Assembly (NCBI GenBank): GCA_005889275.1
Contig: VBFI01000084.1
Coordinates: 1 to 32,442, forward strand
Direction of reading: 5' to 3'
Origin: Chloroflexota bacterium
GTDB lineage: Bacteria > Chloroflexota > Limnocylindria > P2-11E
DNA length: 32,442 nucleotides
Both the position numbers and the translations under genes were made by a program. The notes below the pieces were generated by a model. It was not told where the DNA came from, did no database searches, and was given only the letters and a program-made list of their open reading frames with translations. Positions 18,500 through 28,066 of the stretch are shown here, one piece after another. The first letter of the stretch is position 1, and the number at the start of each line of letters is the position of its first letter.

Positions 18500-20165
18500 G
18501 GCAGACGGCCCGCTGCGGATCATCCCCCTCGGCGGCGTCGGCGAGATCGGCAAGAACATGCTCGCGATCGAGATGGGGGACGACGTCCTCGTCATCGACG
18601 CGGGTCTCATGTTCCCCGACGAGCAAATGCTCGGCATCGATCTCGTCATCCCGGACATCGGGTACCTGCGAACCCGAAAGGACCGGGTCCGCGGCTTCCT
18701 CATGACGCACGCCCACGAGGACCACATCGGCGCCCTTCCCTACGTGCTCCGGGAATTCGTGGACGTGCCGATCTACGGGACCAAGCTCACGCTCGGGCTC
18801 ATCCGCACCAAGCTGCGCGAGCACAAGCTCGCGGAGAAAGCCACGTTCCGCGAGATCGCCCCGGGGGCGCCGTTCAACATCGGTGGCCTGCGCTGTGACT
18901 CGTATTACGTCTGTCACAGCATCCCGGACGCGGTCGGCCTGACCGTCGAAACGCCGTACGGCACGATCGTGCACTCGGGCGACTGGAAGTTCGACCACAC
19001 CCCGGTCGACGGGCGTCAGACCGACTTCGGACGGCTCGCGGCGATCGCCGCGAAGGGCGTCCTCCTGCTCATGTCCGACTCGACGCGCGCGGAGGTCCCG
19101 GGCTACACGCAATCCGAGCGACACGTCGCGGAGATGTTCGACGGGATCATGTCGCGCGCCCCCGGCCGCGTGATCACGACGACGTTCGCCTCGAACATCT
19201 CGCGCATCCGGCAGATCGTGGAGATCGCCGCCGCCTGGGGCAGGAAGACCGCGATCGTCGGCCGCTCGATGGAGAACTACACGAAGACGGCCCGCGAGCT
19301 CGGCTACCTCGAGTACCCGGAGGGCTCGATCGTCCACCCGAACGAGATCGGCAAGCTCGCCGATCACGAGCTCTGCATCATCACCACCGGCAGCCAGGGG
19401 GAGCCGACGAGCGCGCTCTCGCGGATGGCGCTCGGCGACCACCGTCACGTCGCCGTGAAAGAGGGCGACACGGTGGTCATGTCGGCGACGCCGATCCCCG
19501 GCAACGAGGAGCTCGTCAGCCGGACCGTCGACAACCTCTTCAAGCTCGGTGCCGAGGTCATCTACGACGCGCCGAGCCGCCCGCACGTGTCCGGGCACGC
19601 GAGCCAGGAGGAGCTGAAGCTCCTCATGAACATCCTCAGGCCTCAGCACTTCCTGCCGATCCACGGTGAGTACCGGATGCTCGTGCGGCACGCGCGAATG
19701 GCCATGGACGTCGGTGTCGCACCGGACAAGACGTTCGTCCTCACGAACGGCGACGTGCTCCTCATCGACGAGAAAGGCGCGCGCGTCGGCGACCGGGTGC
19801 AAGCCGGGGTCGTCTATGTCGACGGTCTTGGGGTGGGGGACGTGAGCCAGGGGGTCATGCGCGATCGCCTCTCGATCGGGAGCGACGGCATCTTCCTCGT
19901 GGTCGTCACGATCGAGCAGAAGACCGGCGCGGTCGTGGCCGGCCCGGACATCGTGACGAAAGGGTTCGTCCCCGAGCACGACGCCGGCGAGATCGTCGAG
20001 CTCGCAAAGCAGCGGGTCCTCGATGGGCTCGCGGAGGCGCAGACCGGCGAGCATCTCGCCGAGTCGGCGGCGCTCAAGGACGCGATCCACGCGAGCGTCG
20101 CGTCGTTCCTCTACGAGCGGACGAAGCGGAGGCCGATGGTCCTGCCCGTCATCATGCAGGTCTAA
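18492..20165 (+). CDS. rnj: Ribonuclease J
   Basis: LRIIPLGGVGEIGKNMLAIEMGDDVLVIDAGLMFPDEQMLGIDLVIPDIGYL...THAHEDHIGALPYVL...HVSGHASQEELKLLMNILRPQHFLPIHGEYRML; TTG start. Confidence 0.94.
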   Translation: MAKADGPLRIIPLGGVGEIGKNMLAIEMGDDVLVIDAGLMFPDEQMLGIDLVIPDIGYLRTRKDRVRGFLMTHAHEDHIGALPYVLREFVDVPIYGTKLTLGLIRTKLREHKLAEKATFREIAPGAPFNIGGLRCDSYYVCHSIPDAVGLTVETPYGTIVHSGDWKFDHTPVDGRQTDFGRLAAIAAKGVLLLMSDSTRAEVPGYTQSERHVAEMFDGIMSRAPGRVITTTFASNISRIRQIVEIAAAWGRKTAIVGRSMENYTKTARELGYLEYPEGSIVHPNEIGKLADHELCIITTGSQGEPTSALSRMALGDHRHVAVKEGDTVVMSATPIPGNEELVSRTVDNLFKLGAEVIYDAPSRPHVSGHASQEELKLLMNILRPQHFLPIHGEYRMLVRHARMAMDVGVAPDKTFVLTNGDVLLIDEKGARVGDRVQAGVVYVDGLGVGDVSQGVMRDRLSIGSDGIFLVVVTIEQKTGAVVAGPDIVTKGFVPEHDAGEIVELAKQRVLDGLAEAQTGEHLAESAALKDAIHASVASFLYERTKRRPMVLPVIMQV

Positions 20166-20181
20166 AAGACAGAGGAGGGGT

Positions 20182-22374
20182 ATGGCACGAAGGGCGACGC
20201 GCGGCGCGCGTCGAGGAGCCACGCCCGCGATCGAGCCCCGGATCCGTGACGAGGTGGGGGCGATCGCGGTCGTCGCGTTCGCGGTCCTCTCCGCGGTGGC
20301 GCTCGCCACCGATCAGGGAGCGGTCCTGGTGTGGTGGCGGTCGATCCTGTTCGACCTGCTGGGCTGGGCGGCCTTCCTGGTGCCACTGGCGCTCGCGGGC
20401 ATCGCCCTCGAGCTCTGGTTCGGGTTCGTCCGCCGGGAGACGATCCTGCCGATCATCGGCGTCATCGTCGTGGTCCTCGCGCTTCTCGGGCTGACTCGCC
20501 ACTACGTCCACGACGGCGTCGCCGGCGGCTACCTGGGCGGCGCGCTGGCGCAGGCGGCGGCCACGCTCTTCGGGCAGATCGGCGCCCCGATCGCGCTCGC
20601 GGCGCTCCTCCTGGTCGGCGTCGTCATCGCCGCGAATCGCACGCTCGCCGACCTCCTGGCGCCCGTGTGGCGACGGCGGGAAGCGCTCGGCGGGCTCAAG
20701 CCGGGCACGCTCATCCCGGGCGGGACGGCCACCCGGTTCGACCGCCTGCCGGGCGAGCCGGCCGATGGACCGCCCCTGCCGCTGCGCATCAACATGCCCG
20801 AACCGAGGCCACCGAAGGCGGCTCCGGCCCAGCGGCCCGTCGCCCGTGGCCCGTCGGGGCCCGAAACGGACGCCCAGGCCGAACGGGTGCCCTTCGCCGT
20901 CTCCACCGCCGGGCTGCCGTCCGCCGCCGTCGCTGCCGAGGGCGTCCTGCACGCGGATCCCCCCGAGCGTCCGTGGACCCTCCCGTCGATCGACCTGCTC
21001 GAAGAGGGGAACGTGGCCCGGAGCGGCGAGGGTGAGGTCCGCCGGAACGCGCGGCTCATCGAAGAGACGCTCGCGCACTTCGGGATCGCCGCGACCGTCG
21101 CCGAGGTGAGCGTCGGCCCGGTCGTCACCCGCTACGAGCTGAAGCCGGCGGCCGGCGTGAAGCTCTCGCGCATCGAGTCTCTCGCCGACGACCTCGCCCT
21201 CGCCCTCGCCGCGCGCAGCCTGCGCATCGAGGCGCCGATCCCCGGAAAGAGCGTCGTCGGGATCGAGATCCCGAACCTCGCGATCGGGCTCGTCTCGCTC
21301 CGCGACGTCGCCGAGAGCGCCGAGTTCCGCGCCGGGCCCTCGAAGCTCACCGTCGCGCTCGGCCGCGACGTCGCCGGGTCCCCGATCGTGAGCGACCTGG
21401 CCCGGCTCCCGCACCTCCTCATCGCCGGCCAGACCGGGTCGGGGAAGAGCGTCTGCATCAACTCGATCATCTGCAGCATCCTCCTGCAGGCCACGCCGGA
21501 CGAGGTCCGCCTCATCCTCGCCGACCCCAAGCGCGTCGAGCTCACCGGCTTCAACGGCGTTCCGCACCTCGTCGTGCCGGTCGTCACCGACCACGACAAG
21601 ATCCTGAACGCGCTCTACTGGGCGATGGGCGAGATGGACCGGCGCTACCGGCTCTTCGCTCGCTCGGCCGCTCGGAACATCGAGAAGTACAACGAGGCCC
21701 GGACGGGCCTCGACCGCATCCCGTACGTCGTCCTGATCATCGACGAGCTCGCCGACCTCATGATGTCCGCGCCGATCCAGGTGGAGAAGGCGATCACGCG
21801 CATCTCCCAGCTCGCCCGGGCGACCGGCATCCATCTGGTCGTCGCGACGCAGCGTCCCTCGGTCGATGTGATCACCGGGCTCATCAAGGCGAACATCCCG
21901 GCTCGCGTCGCGTTTGCTACCGCCTCGGCGGTCGACTCCCGCACGATCATCGACATGACCGGCGCGGAGAAGCTTCTCGGACGCGGTGACATGCTGTGGC
22001 TGCCGCCGGACTCGCCCAAGCCGACACGCGCCCAGGGTGTGTTCGTCTCCGACGGCGAGATCGAGCTCGTGACCCGGCACTGGAAGCAGCAGCGCGAGCC
22101 GCGGTACGACCTCTCGATCCTCGAGGACAAGGAGCGCGCGCACGTCCGCGACGACGGCGGCGATGACATCGAGGACGAGCGCTACGAGGAGGCCGTCGAG
22201 ATCGTCCAGCGCGCCGGGCAGGCCTCTGTCTCGATGCTCCAGCGCAAGATGACGATCGGTTTCGCGCGCGCCGGCAGGCTCATCGACGTCATGGAGCAGC
22301 ACGGCGTCATCGGTCCTTCGCAGGGCCCCGGCAAGATGCGCGAGGTCTACGGGATGGCGAAGGACGACGCATGA
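20182..22374 (+). CDS. ftsK: DNA translocase FtsK/SpoIIIE
   Basis: N-terminal transmembrane helices; LIAGQTGSGKSVCINSII, LIIDELADLMM, VVATQRPSVDVITGLIKANIPARVAFATASAVDSRTI; C-terminal winged-helix region. GAGGAGGGG ribosome-binding site. Confidence 0.95.
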   Translation: MARRATRGARRGATPAIEPRIRDEVGAIAVVAFAVLSAVALATDQGAVLVWWRSILFDLLGWAAFLVPLALAGIALELWFGFVRRETILPIIGVIVVVLALLGLTRHYVHDGVAGGYLGGALAQAAATLFGQIGAPIALAALLLVGVVIAANRTLADLLAPVWRRREALGGLKPGTLIPGGTATRFDRLPGEPADGPPLPLRINMPEPRPPKAAPAQRPVARGPSGPETDAQAERVPFAVSTAGLPSAAVAAEGVLHADPPERPWTLPSIDLLEEGNVARSGEGEVRRNARLIEETLAHFGIAATVAEVSVGPVVTRYELKPAAGVKLSRIESLADDLALALAARSLRIEAPIPGKSVVGIEIPNLAIGLVSLRDVAESAEFRAGPSKLTVALGRDVAGSPIVSDLARLPHLLIAGQTGSGKSVCINSIICSILLQATPDEVRLILADPKRVELTGFNGVPHLVVPVVTDHDKILNALYWAMGEMDRRYRLFARSAARNIEKYNEARTGLDRIPYVVLIIDELADLMMSAPIQVEKAITRISQLARATGIHLVVATQRPSVDVITGLIKANIPARVAFATASAVDSRTIIDMTGAEKLLGRGDMLWLPPDSPKPTRAQGVFVSDGEIELVTRHWKQQREPRYDLSILEDKERAHVRDDGGDDIEDERYEEAVEIVQRAGQASVSMLQRKMTIGFARAGRLIDVMEQHGVIGPSQGPGKMREVYGMAKDDA

Positions 22375-23363
22375 GCAAGCTCGGGCCCGACGAGCTCATC
22401 CCGCTCTATCAGCGTGAACGCGGCCAGCCCGAGCCGCCGCAGACGAAATCGTTCAAGCCCTACCGCCCGGTCGTTCGGCGGAGCCTCATCTTCCGGCCGG
22501 TCGTCTTCGTGCCGGTCCTCGTCATCGCGGCCGTCGGGCTCTTCGCCGGATATATCTACTACCAGTTCACGACGTTCGCGGTGAAGCCGCGGCTCGAGGT
22601 GACCGATCCGGCCACCGACCTCATCGCGACGACCGCAGAGGTCGTCCTGCGCGGCATCACGGTCCCCGACGGACGGCTCACCGTGCGGGTCTTCCCGGGC
22701 CCGGACACGCTCGGTGACATCCGCCCGGATAGCGACGGACACTTCGTCGTGACCGTCGGACTCAAGCCCGGCGCCAATCACATCGAGGTCGAGATCCTCG
22801 ACGCGGCGGGCAAGACCAACCGCGTCTCCCGCTCGGTCCAGTACCAGGCCCCGGCCGCGTCCGCGGCGCCTCCGCAGCTCGTCATCGAGCAACCGGCCAA
22901 CGGTGGCAAGGTCACGAACACGCCGGTCCAGGTCAGCGGCCACGTCGCCGGACCCGTCGCGAGCCTCAGCATCAACAACAGTGCCGTCCCGCTCAATCCG
23001 GACGGCCGGTTCGACACGCGCTACTACGCTCCCGCTGGGCCTCAGACCTTCACGATCGTCGCCCGGTCGGCGAGCGGCACGACGATCGAGGAGACGCGAA
23101 CGGTGACGGTCGCCTACACGCAGGCGGTCGTTACGGTCTTCGTGAAGGGCGGCGACGCCTGGCTCCTCGCGACCGTCGATGGAAGCCCGGCGACGGGCGC
23201 GACGGGGCGGACGTACCACGACGGCGAGACGGCGGTGTTCAGCGGGCGTGAGGTCCGCATCAAGAGCGGCAACGCCGCGGTGACCCAGGTCATCTACAAC
23301 GGACAGCCGATCACGAGCCTCGGACGCCAGGGGGAGGTCGTCGAGCGCGTCTTCACGCAGTGA
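22371..23363 (+). CDS. RodZ-like/DUF4115 membrane protein with Ig-like repeats, missing the N-terminal HTH
   Basis: MSKLG-PDELIPLYQRERGQ, then one transmembrane helix (FVPVLVIAAVGLFAGYIYYQF), two beta-rich repeats and a DUF4115-like C-terminus (GGDAWLLATVDG...VFSGREVRIKSGNAAVTQVIYNGQ). Confidence 0.65.
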   Translation: MSKLGPDELIPLYQRERGQPEPPQTKSFKPYRPVVRRSLIFRPVVFVPVLVIAAVGLFAGYIYYQFTTFAVKPRLEVTDPATDLIATTAEVVLRGITVPDGRLTVRVFPGPDTLGDIRPDSDGHFVVTVGLKPGANHIEVEILDAAGKTNRVSRSVQYQAPAASAAPPQLVIEQPANGGKVTNTPVQVSGHVAGPVASLSINNSAVPLNPDGRFDTRYYAPAGPQTFTIVARSASGTTIEETRTVTVAYTQAVVTVFVKGGDAWLLATVDGSPATGATGRTYHDGETAVFSGREVRIKSGNAAVTQVIYNGQPITSLGRQGEVVERVFTQ

Positions 23364-23884
23364 ACCTCGCGGACGGGATCGCTCTCGCGCGTGCCGTCGC
23401 TGTCCTCCCCGTGATCGTCCTCGTCGCCACCGGATCCGACACCCTCGCGCTCGTCGTCTTCGCCGCGGCGGCGCTCTCGGACGCGATCGACGGTCCGGTC
23501 GCGCGCGCCCGCGACGAGGTGACCGCCCGCGGCGAATGGCTCGACCCGCTCGCCGACAAGGTCCTGATCGCGGGAACGTTGGCGGCGCTCGCCGCGCGTG
23601 GCCTCGTGCCGCTCTGGGCACTCGTCATCGTCTTCGGCAGGGAGCTCGCGGCGATCGCGGTCCGGAGTCGCTCGCCGCATCCGCTGCCGGCGACCGCGGA
23701 CGGCAAGGCGAAGACCGTCCTCCAGGCCCTTGCCGTCGCGATGACCCTGCTCGCCGCGGACGCGGGGTCCGCGCCGCTCGCGGCGACGGCGGCCATCGTC
23801 CTCGCGGCGGCGCTCGGGCTGACGGTCGTCTCCGGCCTCAGACTCATCCTCCGTGCCGCCCAAACAGCCGCCCACGCTCGCTGA
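23360..23884 (+). CDS. pgsA: CDP-alcohol phosphatidyltransferase (PgsA-like)
   Basis: MNLADGIALARAVAVLPV...ALSDAIDGPVARARDEVTARGEWLDPLADKVL matches DGxxAR(x)8GxxxDxxxD; GTG start. Confidence 0.87.
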   Translation: MNLADGIALARAVAVLPVIVLVATGSDTLALVVFAAAALSDAIDGPVARARDEVTARGEWLDPLADKVLIAGTLAALAARGLVPLWALVIVFGRELAAIAVRSRSPHPLPATADGKAKTVLQALAVAMTLLAADAGSAPLAATAAIVLAAALGLTVVSGLRLILRAAQTAAHAR

Positions 23885-24356
23885 CCTCGAGGAGCGCATG
23901 CGGGCGATCCAGGCGCGCCTGCGCCGCCGCAAGACGACGGTCGCCGTCGCCGAGTCGTGCACCGGCGGGCTCCTCGCGGCCGTCCTGACGGCGCACGGCG
24001 GCGCGAGCGAGTTCTTCAGGGGTGGCGCGGTCGTGTACTCGAACGAGGCCAAGACGATTTACGCGGACGTCGCCCCCGACCTCATCCACGGCCACGGTGC
24101 CGTCTCGTCGGTCGTCGCCGGGGCGCTGGCGCGGGGCGCGCGGGCACGCCTCGAGGCCACGCTCGGCCTCGGGGTCACCGGGATCGCCGGGCCGGGCGGG
24201 GGGACGCCGGGGAAGCCGGTGGGGCTCGCCTACGTCGCCGTCGACAGCGACGCGCACAGCGCGGTGAAGAAGCTCCAGTGGCCGTACGACCGCGAGGGCA
24301 ATCGCCTCGCGTCGGTCGGCGTCGCGCTCGATCTTCTCGAGGCCGCCATCGCGTGA
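23853..24356 (+). CDS. pncC: Nicotinamide-nucleotide amidase (CinA C-terminal domain only)
   Basis: TVAVAESCTGGLLAAVLTAHGGASEFFRGGAVVYSNEAKTIYADV...GVTGIAGPGGGTPGKPVGLAYVAV. Confidence 0.9.
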   Translation: MPPKQPPTLADLEERMRAIQARLRRRKTTVAVAESCTGGLLAAVLTAHGGASEFFRGGAVVYSNEAKTIYADVAPDLIHGHGAVSSVVAGALARGARARLEATLGLGVTGIAGPGGGTPGKPVGLAYVAVDSDAHSAVKKLQWPYDREGNRLASVGVALDLLEAAIA

Positions 24357-25126
24357 CCGCCGAGGTCCGCAGGGCGCTCGCGTCGGTGTGGACCGACCGC
24401 GAGGCCGCCAGCCTTTACCGCTACCGCGCGCCGTATCCGCCCGTGCTGTTCGAGGCGCTCCGTCGCTTCGTCGTTCCGCCACCGGTCGTCCTCGACGCCG
24501 GCTGTGGTACGGGAGCGCTCTCACGCCATCTGGGCGCGTTCGCGAGCCGGATCGACGCGATCGATCCATCCGCGGCGATGATCGAGGAGGGCAGACGGCT
24601 GAGCGGTGGCGACGATCCGCGCATCCGGTGGATCGTTGGGGCGGCCGAGAGCGCGCCGCTCGATCCGCCATACGGACTGATCACCTGCGGAAAGAGCCTT
24701 CACTGGATGGACCACGACGTGGTCATGCCGCGTTTCGCGGACGTCCTCGCGCCGGGCGGCCGTCTCGTGGTGGTCGACGACGACGTCGGATACCCACCGC
24801 TCTGGAAGAAAGATCTCATCGCGATCATCGAGCGGCACTCGCCGGTCAATCCCTCCGCGTTCAAGGACCTCTTCGGTGACCTGCAAAGACGCGGCCTCTT
24901 CGAGCGGCACGGCTTCCTCCGCACGACCGTCGCGCCGTTCGAGCAGTCCGTCGAGGACTTCATTCGGGCGCTGCAGAGCACGAGCAGCCTCTCCCGCGTC
25001 ACGCTCGGCGAGCGAACCGATGCCTTCGCGGCGGACGTGCGCGCGCTCTTCGCGCGTCTGGGGATCACGCGCATCGCGCTGCCGGTCGCGGCGATGGTCG
25101 TGTGGGGACGGCCGCTGCGACCGTGA
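24353..25126 (+). CDS. Class I SAM-dependent methyltransferase
   Basis: VVLDAGCGTGALSRHLGAFASRIDAIDPSAAMIEEGRR...; GTGA overlap with pncC. Confidence 0.82.
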   Translation: MTAEVRRALASVWTDREAASLYRYRAPYPPVLFEALRRFVVPPPVVLDAGCGTGALSRHLGAFASRIDAIDPSAAMIEEGRRLSGGDDPRIRWIVGAAESAPLDPPYGLITCGKSLHWMDHDVVMPRFADVLAPGGRLVVVDDDVGYPPLWKKDLIAIIERHSPVNPSAFKDLFGDLQRRGLFERHGFLRTTVAPFEQSVEDFIRALQSTSSLSRVTLGERTDAFAADVRALFARLGITRIALPVAAMVVWGRPLRP

Positions 25127-26085
25127 GCGCGAAGCCGCTCGGCGTCGGTCTCCTCGGCCTCGGCACGGTGGGGTCGGCCGTGGCGAGAGCGTTCGCGGAA
25201 CGGTCGCGCCGGATCGACGCGGCCGCCGGCCGTCCAGTGAAGCTTGTCTCGGCGGCGGTCCGCGACCCCCACAAGCCGCGCGAGGCCGGCGATGTCCCGG
25301 TCACGGCCGATCCGCACGCCGTCCTCGACGACCCCGAAGTCGCGATCGTCGTCGAGGTGATCGGCGGCACCGACCCCGCCCGCGACCTCGTGTTCGCGGC
25401 GTTCGACGGCGGGAAGCACGTCGTCACCGCAAACAAGGAGCTCGTCGCCAAGGAGTGGAACGCGGTGCACGAGGCGGCGCGAATCGCCAGGCGCGAGCTT
25501 CGCTTCGAGGCGGCGGTCGCGGCCGCGGTGCCGGTCATCGCGGGCATGCGCGGTCTCGGTGCGGTGAGGCCACGCATCCTCCGCGGACTCCTGAACGGGA
25601 CGACTACGTACATCTGCTCGCGGATGGAGACCGGCCGCTCGTTCGACGAGGCGCTCGCGGAGGCGATCGCCGCCGGCTACGCGGAGGCCGACCCGACGAA
25701 CGACGTCGACGGCCACGATGCCGCGTACAAGCTCGCCATCCTCGTCTCCATCCTCGAGGGCCGCCACTTCCATCCAGACAACGTGCGCCGCACGAGCCTC
25801 CGGGGCGTCTCCGCGTCCGAGATGACGAACGCCGCGGCGCGCGGAGCGCGGATCCGCTATCTCGCCGTCGCCGACTTCGGCGAGCGTGCGACGAAGGCAC
25901 GGGTCGGACCGGAGGAGGTGCCCGCGGGATCGCTCGAAGGCCAGGCCACGGGCCCGACGAACGTGATCACGCTCGAGGCGGACCTCGCCGCACGCCTCGT
26001 CTGGAGCGGTCCCGGCGCCGGCGGCGACGCGACCGCGTCCGCGATACTCGGCGACGTGATCGCGATCGCGCGGCGGAGCTCGTAG
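25123..26085 (+). CDS. hom: Homoserine dehydrogenase (no ACT domain)
   Basis: LGVGLLGLGTVGSAVARAF...GGKHVVTANKELVA...GLLNGTTTYICSRM...GYAEADPTNDVDGHDAAYKLAIL...GPGAGGDATASAILGD. Confidence 0.92.
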   Translation: MSAKPLGVGLLGLGTVGSAVARAFAERSRRIDAAAGRPVKLVSAAVRDPHKPREAGDVPVTADPHAVLDDPEVAIVVEVIGGTDPARDLVFAAFDGGKHVVTANKELVAKEWNAVHEAARIARRELRFEAAVAAAVPVIAGMRGLGAVRPRILRGLLNGTTTYICSRMETGRSFDEALAEAIAAGYAEADPTNDVDGHDAAYKLAILVSILEGRHFHPDNVRRTSLRGVSASEMTNAAARGARIRYLAVADFGERATKARVGPEEVPAGSLEGQATGPTNVITLEADLAARLVWSGPGAGGDATASAILGDVIAIARRSS

Positions 26086-26086
26086 C

Positions 26087-27472
26087 GTGCGCACCGTCCT
26101 GAAGTTCGGCGGCACGTCGGTCGCCTCGCCGGCCGCGCTCGCGCGCGTGGCCGAGATCACGAAGGCGACGAAGGGCGAGCGCGTCGTCGTCGTGTCGGCG
26201 ACGGCCGGGACGACCGACACGTTGATCGCCGCGGCCCGCGCGGCAGAGCACGGCGACGTCCAGAAGGCGCAGGACAGCCTGGCCGAGCTCGCCGAAGCGC
26301 ACAAGAACCTCGTGGCGGACGCGCTCGGATTCGAGTCGGCCGACGTGCTCAAGGAGATCGGCGACCTCACCGAACGGACCGACGCGCTCTTGCAGAGCGT
26401 CGCGATCCTGCGCGAGTGCACGGCCCGGACGATGGACGCGATCGTCTCGTACGGCGAGCGGATCTCGGCGCCGATCGTCGCCGCGGTGCTCGATCACCAT
26501 GGGGTGAAGGCCGAGGCGCTCTCGGCTGAGGGCCTCATCATCACCGACGACCAGTTCGGCCACGCCAACCCGATCCTCGACGAAACGAAAGCGCGCGCCG
26601 CACAGGAGCTCGCGCCGCGCCTCAGCTACGGCTCGGTACCGGTGGTCACCGGGTTCATCGGCTCGACCGCCGAGGGCGTGACCACGACGCTCGGCCGGGG
26701 CGGGTCGGACTTTTCGGCCGCCGTCCTCGCGGCCGCCGTAACCGCGAACGAGCTCCGCATCTACACCGACGTGAGTGGGGTCATGAGCGCCGACCCGCGC
26801 GTGGTGAAGGACGCGAAGCCGCTCGCCACGCTGTCGTACGCCGAGGCCGCCGAGCTCAGCTATTTCGGCGCGAAGGTCATCCATCCGCGGACGGTCCTCC
26901 CCGCCGTCGAGGCGGGCATCCCCGTGCGCATCCTGAACACGTTCGCACCTTCCGATCGTGGGACGACGATCACGGCGGCGAGCGGGAACGACGGCACCGT
27001 CGTCAAGGCGACCACGTCGATCGGGTCGCTCGGGCTCATCACCGTCCAGGGCGCGGGCATGAGCGGTATCCCCGGCTTCGCGGCTCGTGTTTTCGACACG
27101 ACCGCGGCGGAAGGCATCTCGGTGATGATGATCAGCCAGTCCTCCAGCGAGAACTCCATCTGCCTCGTCGTCCCCGACGAGGCGACCGAGCGACTTCGGG
27201 GCGCGCTCGAGCGCATGTTCAACGCCGAGCTCCGCCGCCACGACGTCGAGCGCATCGCGGTCGAGAAGCCGGTCGCGATCGTCGCCGCGGTGGGGGAGGG
27301 GATGCGGGGCACCCCCGGGGTGGCGTCGCGGGTCTTCGGCGCACTCGGAAAGGCCGGCGTGAACGTCGTCGCGATCGCCCAAGGCTCGAGCGAGCTGAAC
27401 ATCTCGCTCGTGGTGATGGAACGCGACCGCGAGAAGGCCGTCCGGCTCATCCACGAGGAGTTCCATCGCTGA
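26087..27472 (+). CDS. lysC: Aspartate kinase with tandem ACT domains
   Basis: TVLKFGGTSVASPAALARVAEI...[18 protein letters not shown]...SYFGAKVIHPRTVLPAVEAGIPVRILNTF...VAAVGEGMRGTPGVASRVFGALGKAGVNVVAIAQGSSELNIS. Confidence 0.95.
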   Translation: MRTVLKFGGTSVASPAALARVAEITKATKGERVVVVSATAGTTDTLIAAARAAEHGDVQKAQDSLAELAEAHKNLVADALGFESADVLKEIGDLTERTDALLQSVAILRECTARTMDAIVSYGERISAPIVAAVLDHHGVKAEALSAEGLIITDDQFGHANPILDETKARAAQELAPRLSYGSVPVVTGFIGSTAEGVTTTLGRGGSDFSAAVLAAAVTANELRIYTDVSGVMSADPRVVKDAKPLATLSYAEAAELSYFGAKVIHPRTVLPAVEAGIPVRILNTFAPSDRGTTITAASGNDGTVVKATTSIGSLGLITVQGAGMSGIPGFAARVFDTTAAEGISVMMISQSSSENSICLVVPDEATERLRGALERMFNAELRRHDVERIAVEKPVAIVAAVGEGMRGTPGVASRVFGALGKAGVNVVAIAQGSSELNISLVVMERDREKAVRLIHEEFHR

Positions 27473-28044
27473 GGGCGCTCAACCACTACAGCTACCTCAT
27501 CCTCGTCGTCGCCGTCCTTCTCCCGACCACGCTCGGTGTCCTCGTCACGCTCGCGCCGGTCGGAGCCGCGGCGCTGCCCGCGTTCTTCGCGACGCTCGGG
27601 CTCGACCTCGTGGTCCTCGCCGGGATCTGGCTCGCCATACGCCCGGGTCGGCCGGACGTGCGCTCGCGGGCCGATCTCGAGCGAGTCGTCCACGCGGGAC
27701 GCCCGGCGGTCGTCGAGCTGTACTCGAATTTCTGCCTCATCTGCATGGCCTACCGGCAGGCGGTGCGGCTCGCCGCGACCCGCCTGGCGGGTCAGTGCAC
27801 CTTCGCGCGGGTCGAGCTGCCGACGACCGCGGGCAGCGCCATCGGCGACGCGTACGGCGTCCGCTACACCCCGAGCTTCCTCATCTTCGACGCGCACGGT
27901 GACCTCGTCCGCACGATCATCCCCGACAACGTGACGCCGCTCGCGAACGGCTACCGCGTCCTCGACGAGCGCGGCTCGCTCGTCAGCCGGCTCCAGCGTG
28001 TCACCGCCGACGACCTCGTCGCGATCGTCCGCGCGGCCACCTGA
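27469..28044 (+). CDS. Membrane-anchored thioredoxin-fold protein (CLIC active site)
   Basis: Hydrophobic N-terminus LNHYSYLILVVAVLLPTTLGVLV...LDLVVLAGIWLAI, then AVVELYSNFCLICMAYRQAVRLAA...YGVRYTPSFLIFDAHGDLVRTI. First canonical in-frame start is 27610, inside the second hydrophobic segment. CTG 27469 overlaps the lysC stop (CTGA). Confidence 0.68.
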   Translation: MRALNHYSYLILVVAVLLPTTLGVLVTLAPVGAAALPAFFATLGLDLVVLAGIWLAIRPGRPDVRSRADLERVVHAGRPAVVELYSNFCLICMAYRQAVRLAATRLAGQCTFARVELPTTAGSAIGDAYGVRYTPSFLIFDAHGDLVRTIIPDNVTPLANGYRVLDERGSLVSRLQRVTADDLVAIVRAAT

Positions 28045-28066
28045 CGGCCGGCGTACCGTGTCGGGC

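Noticed and set aside
18483-22302. Large minus-strand ORFs (18483..20309, 20152..22302)
   Set aside because: Antisense to RNase J and FtsK; compositional shadow ORFs with no domain signal.
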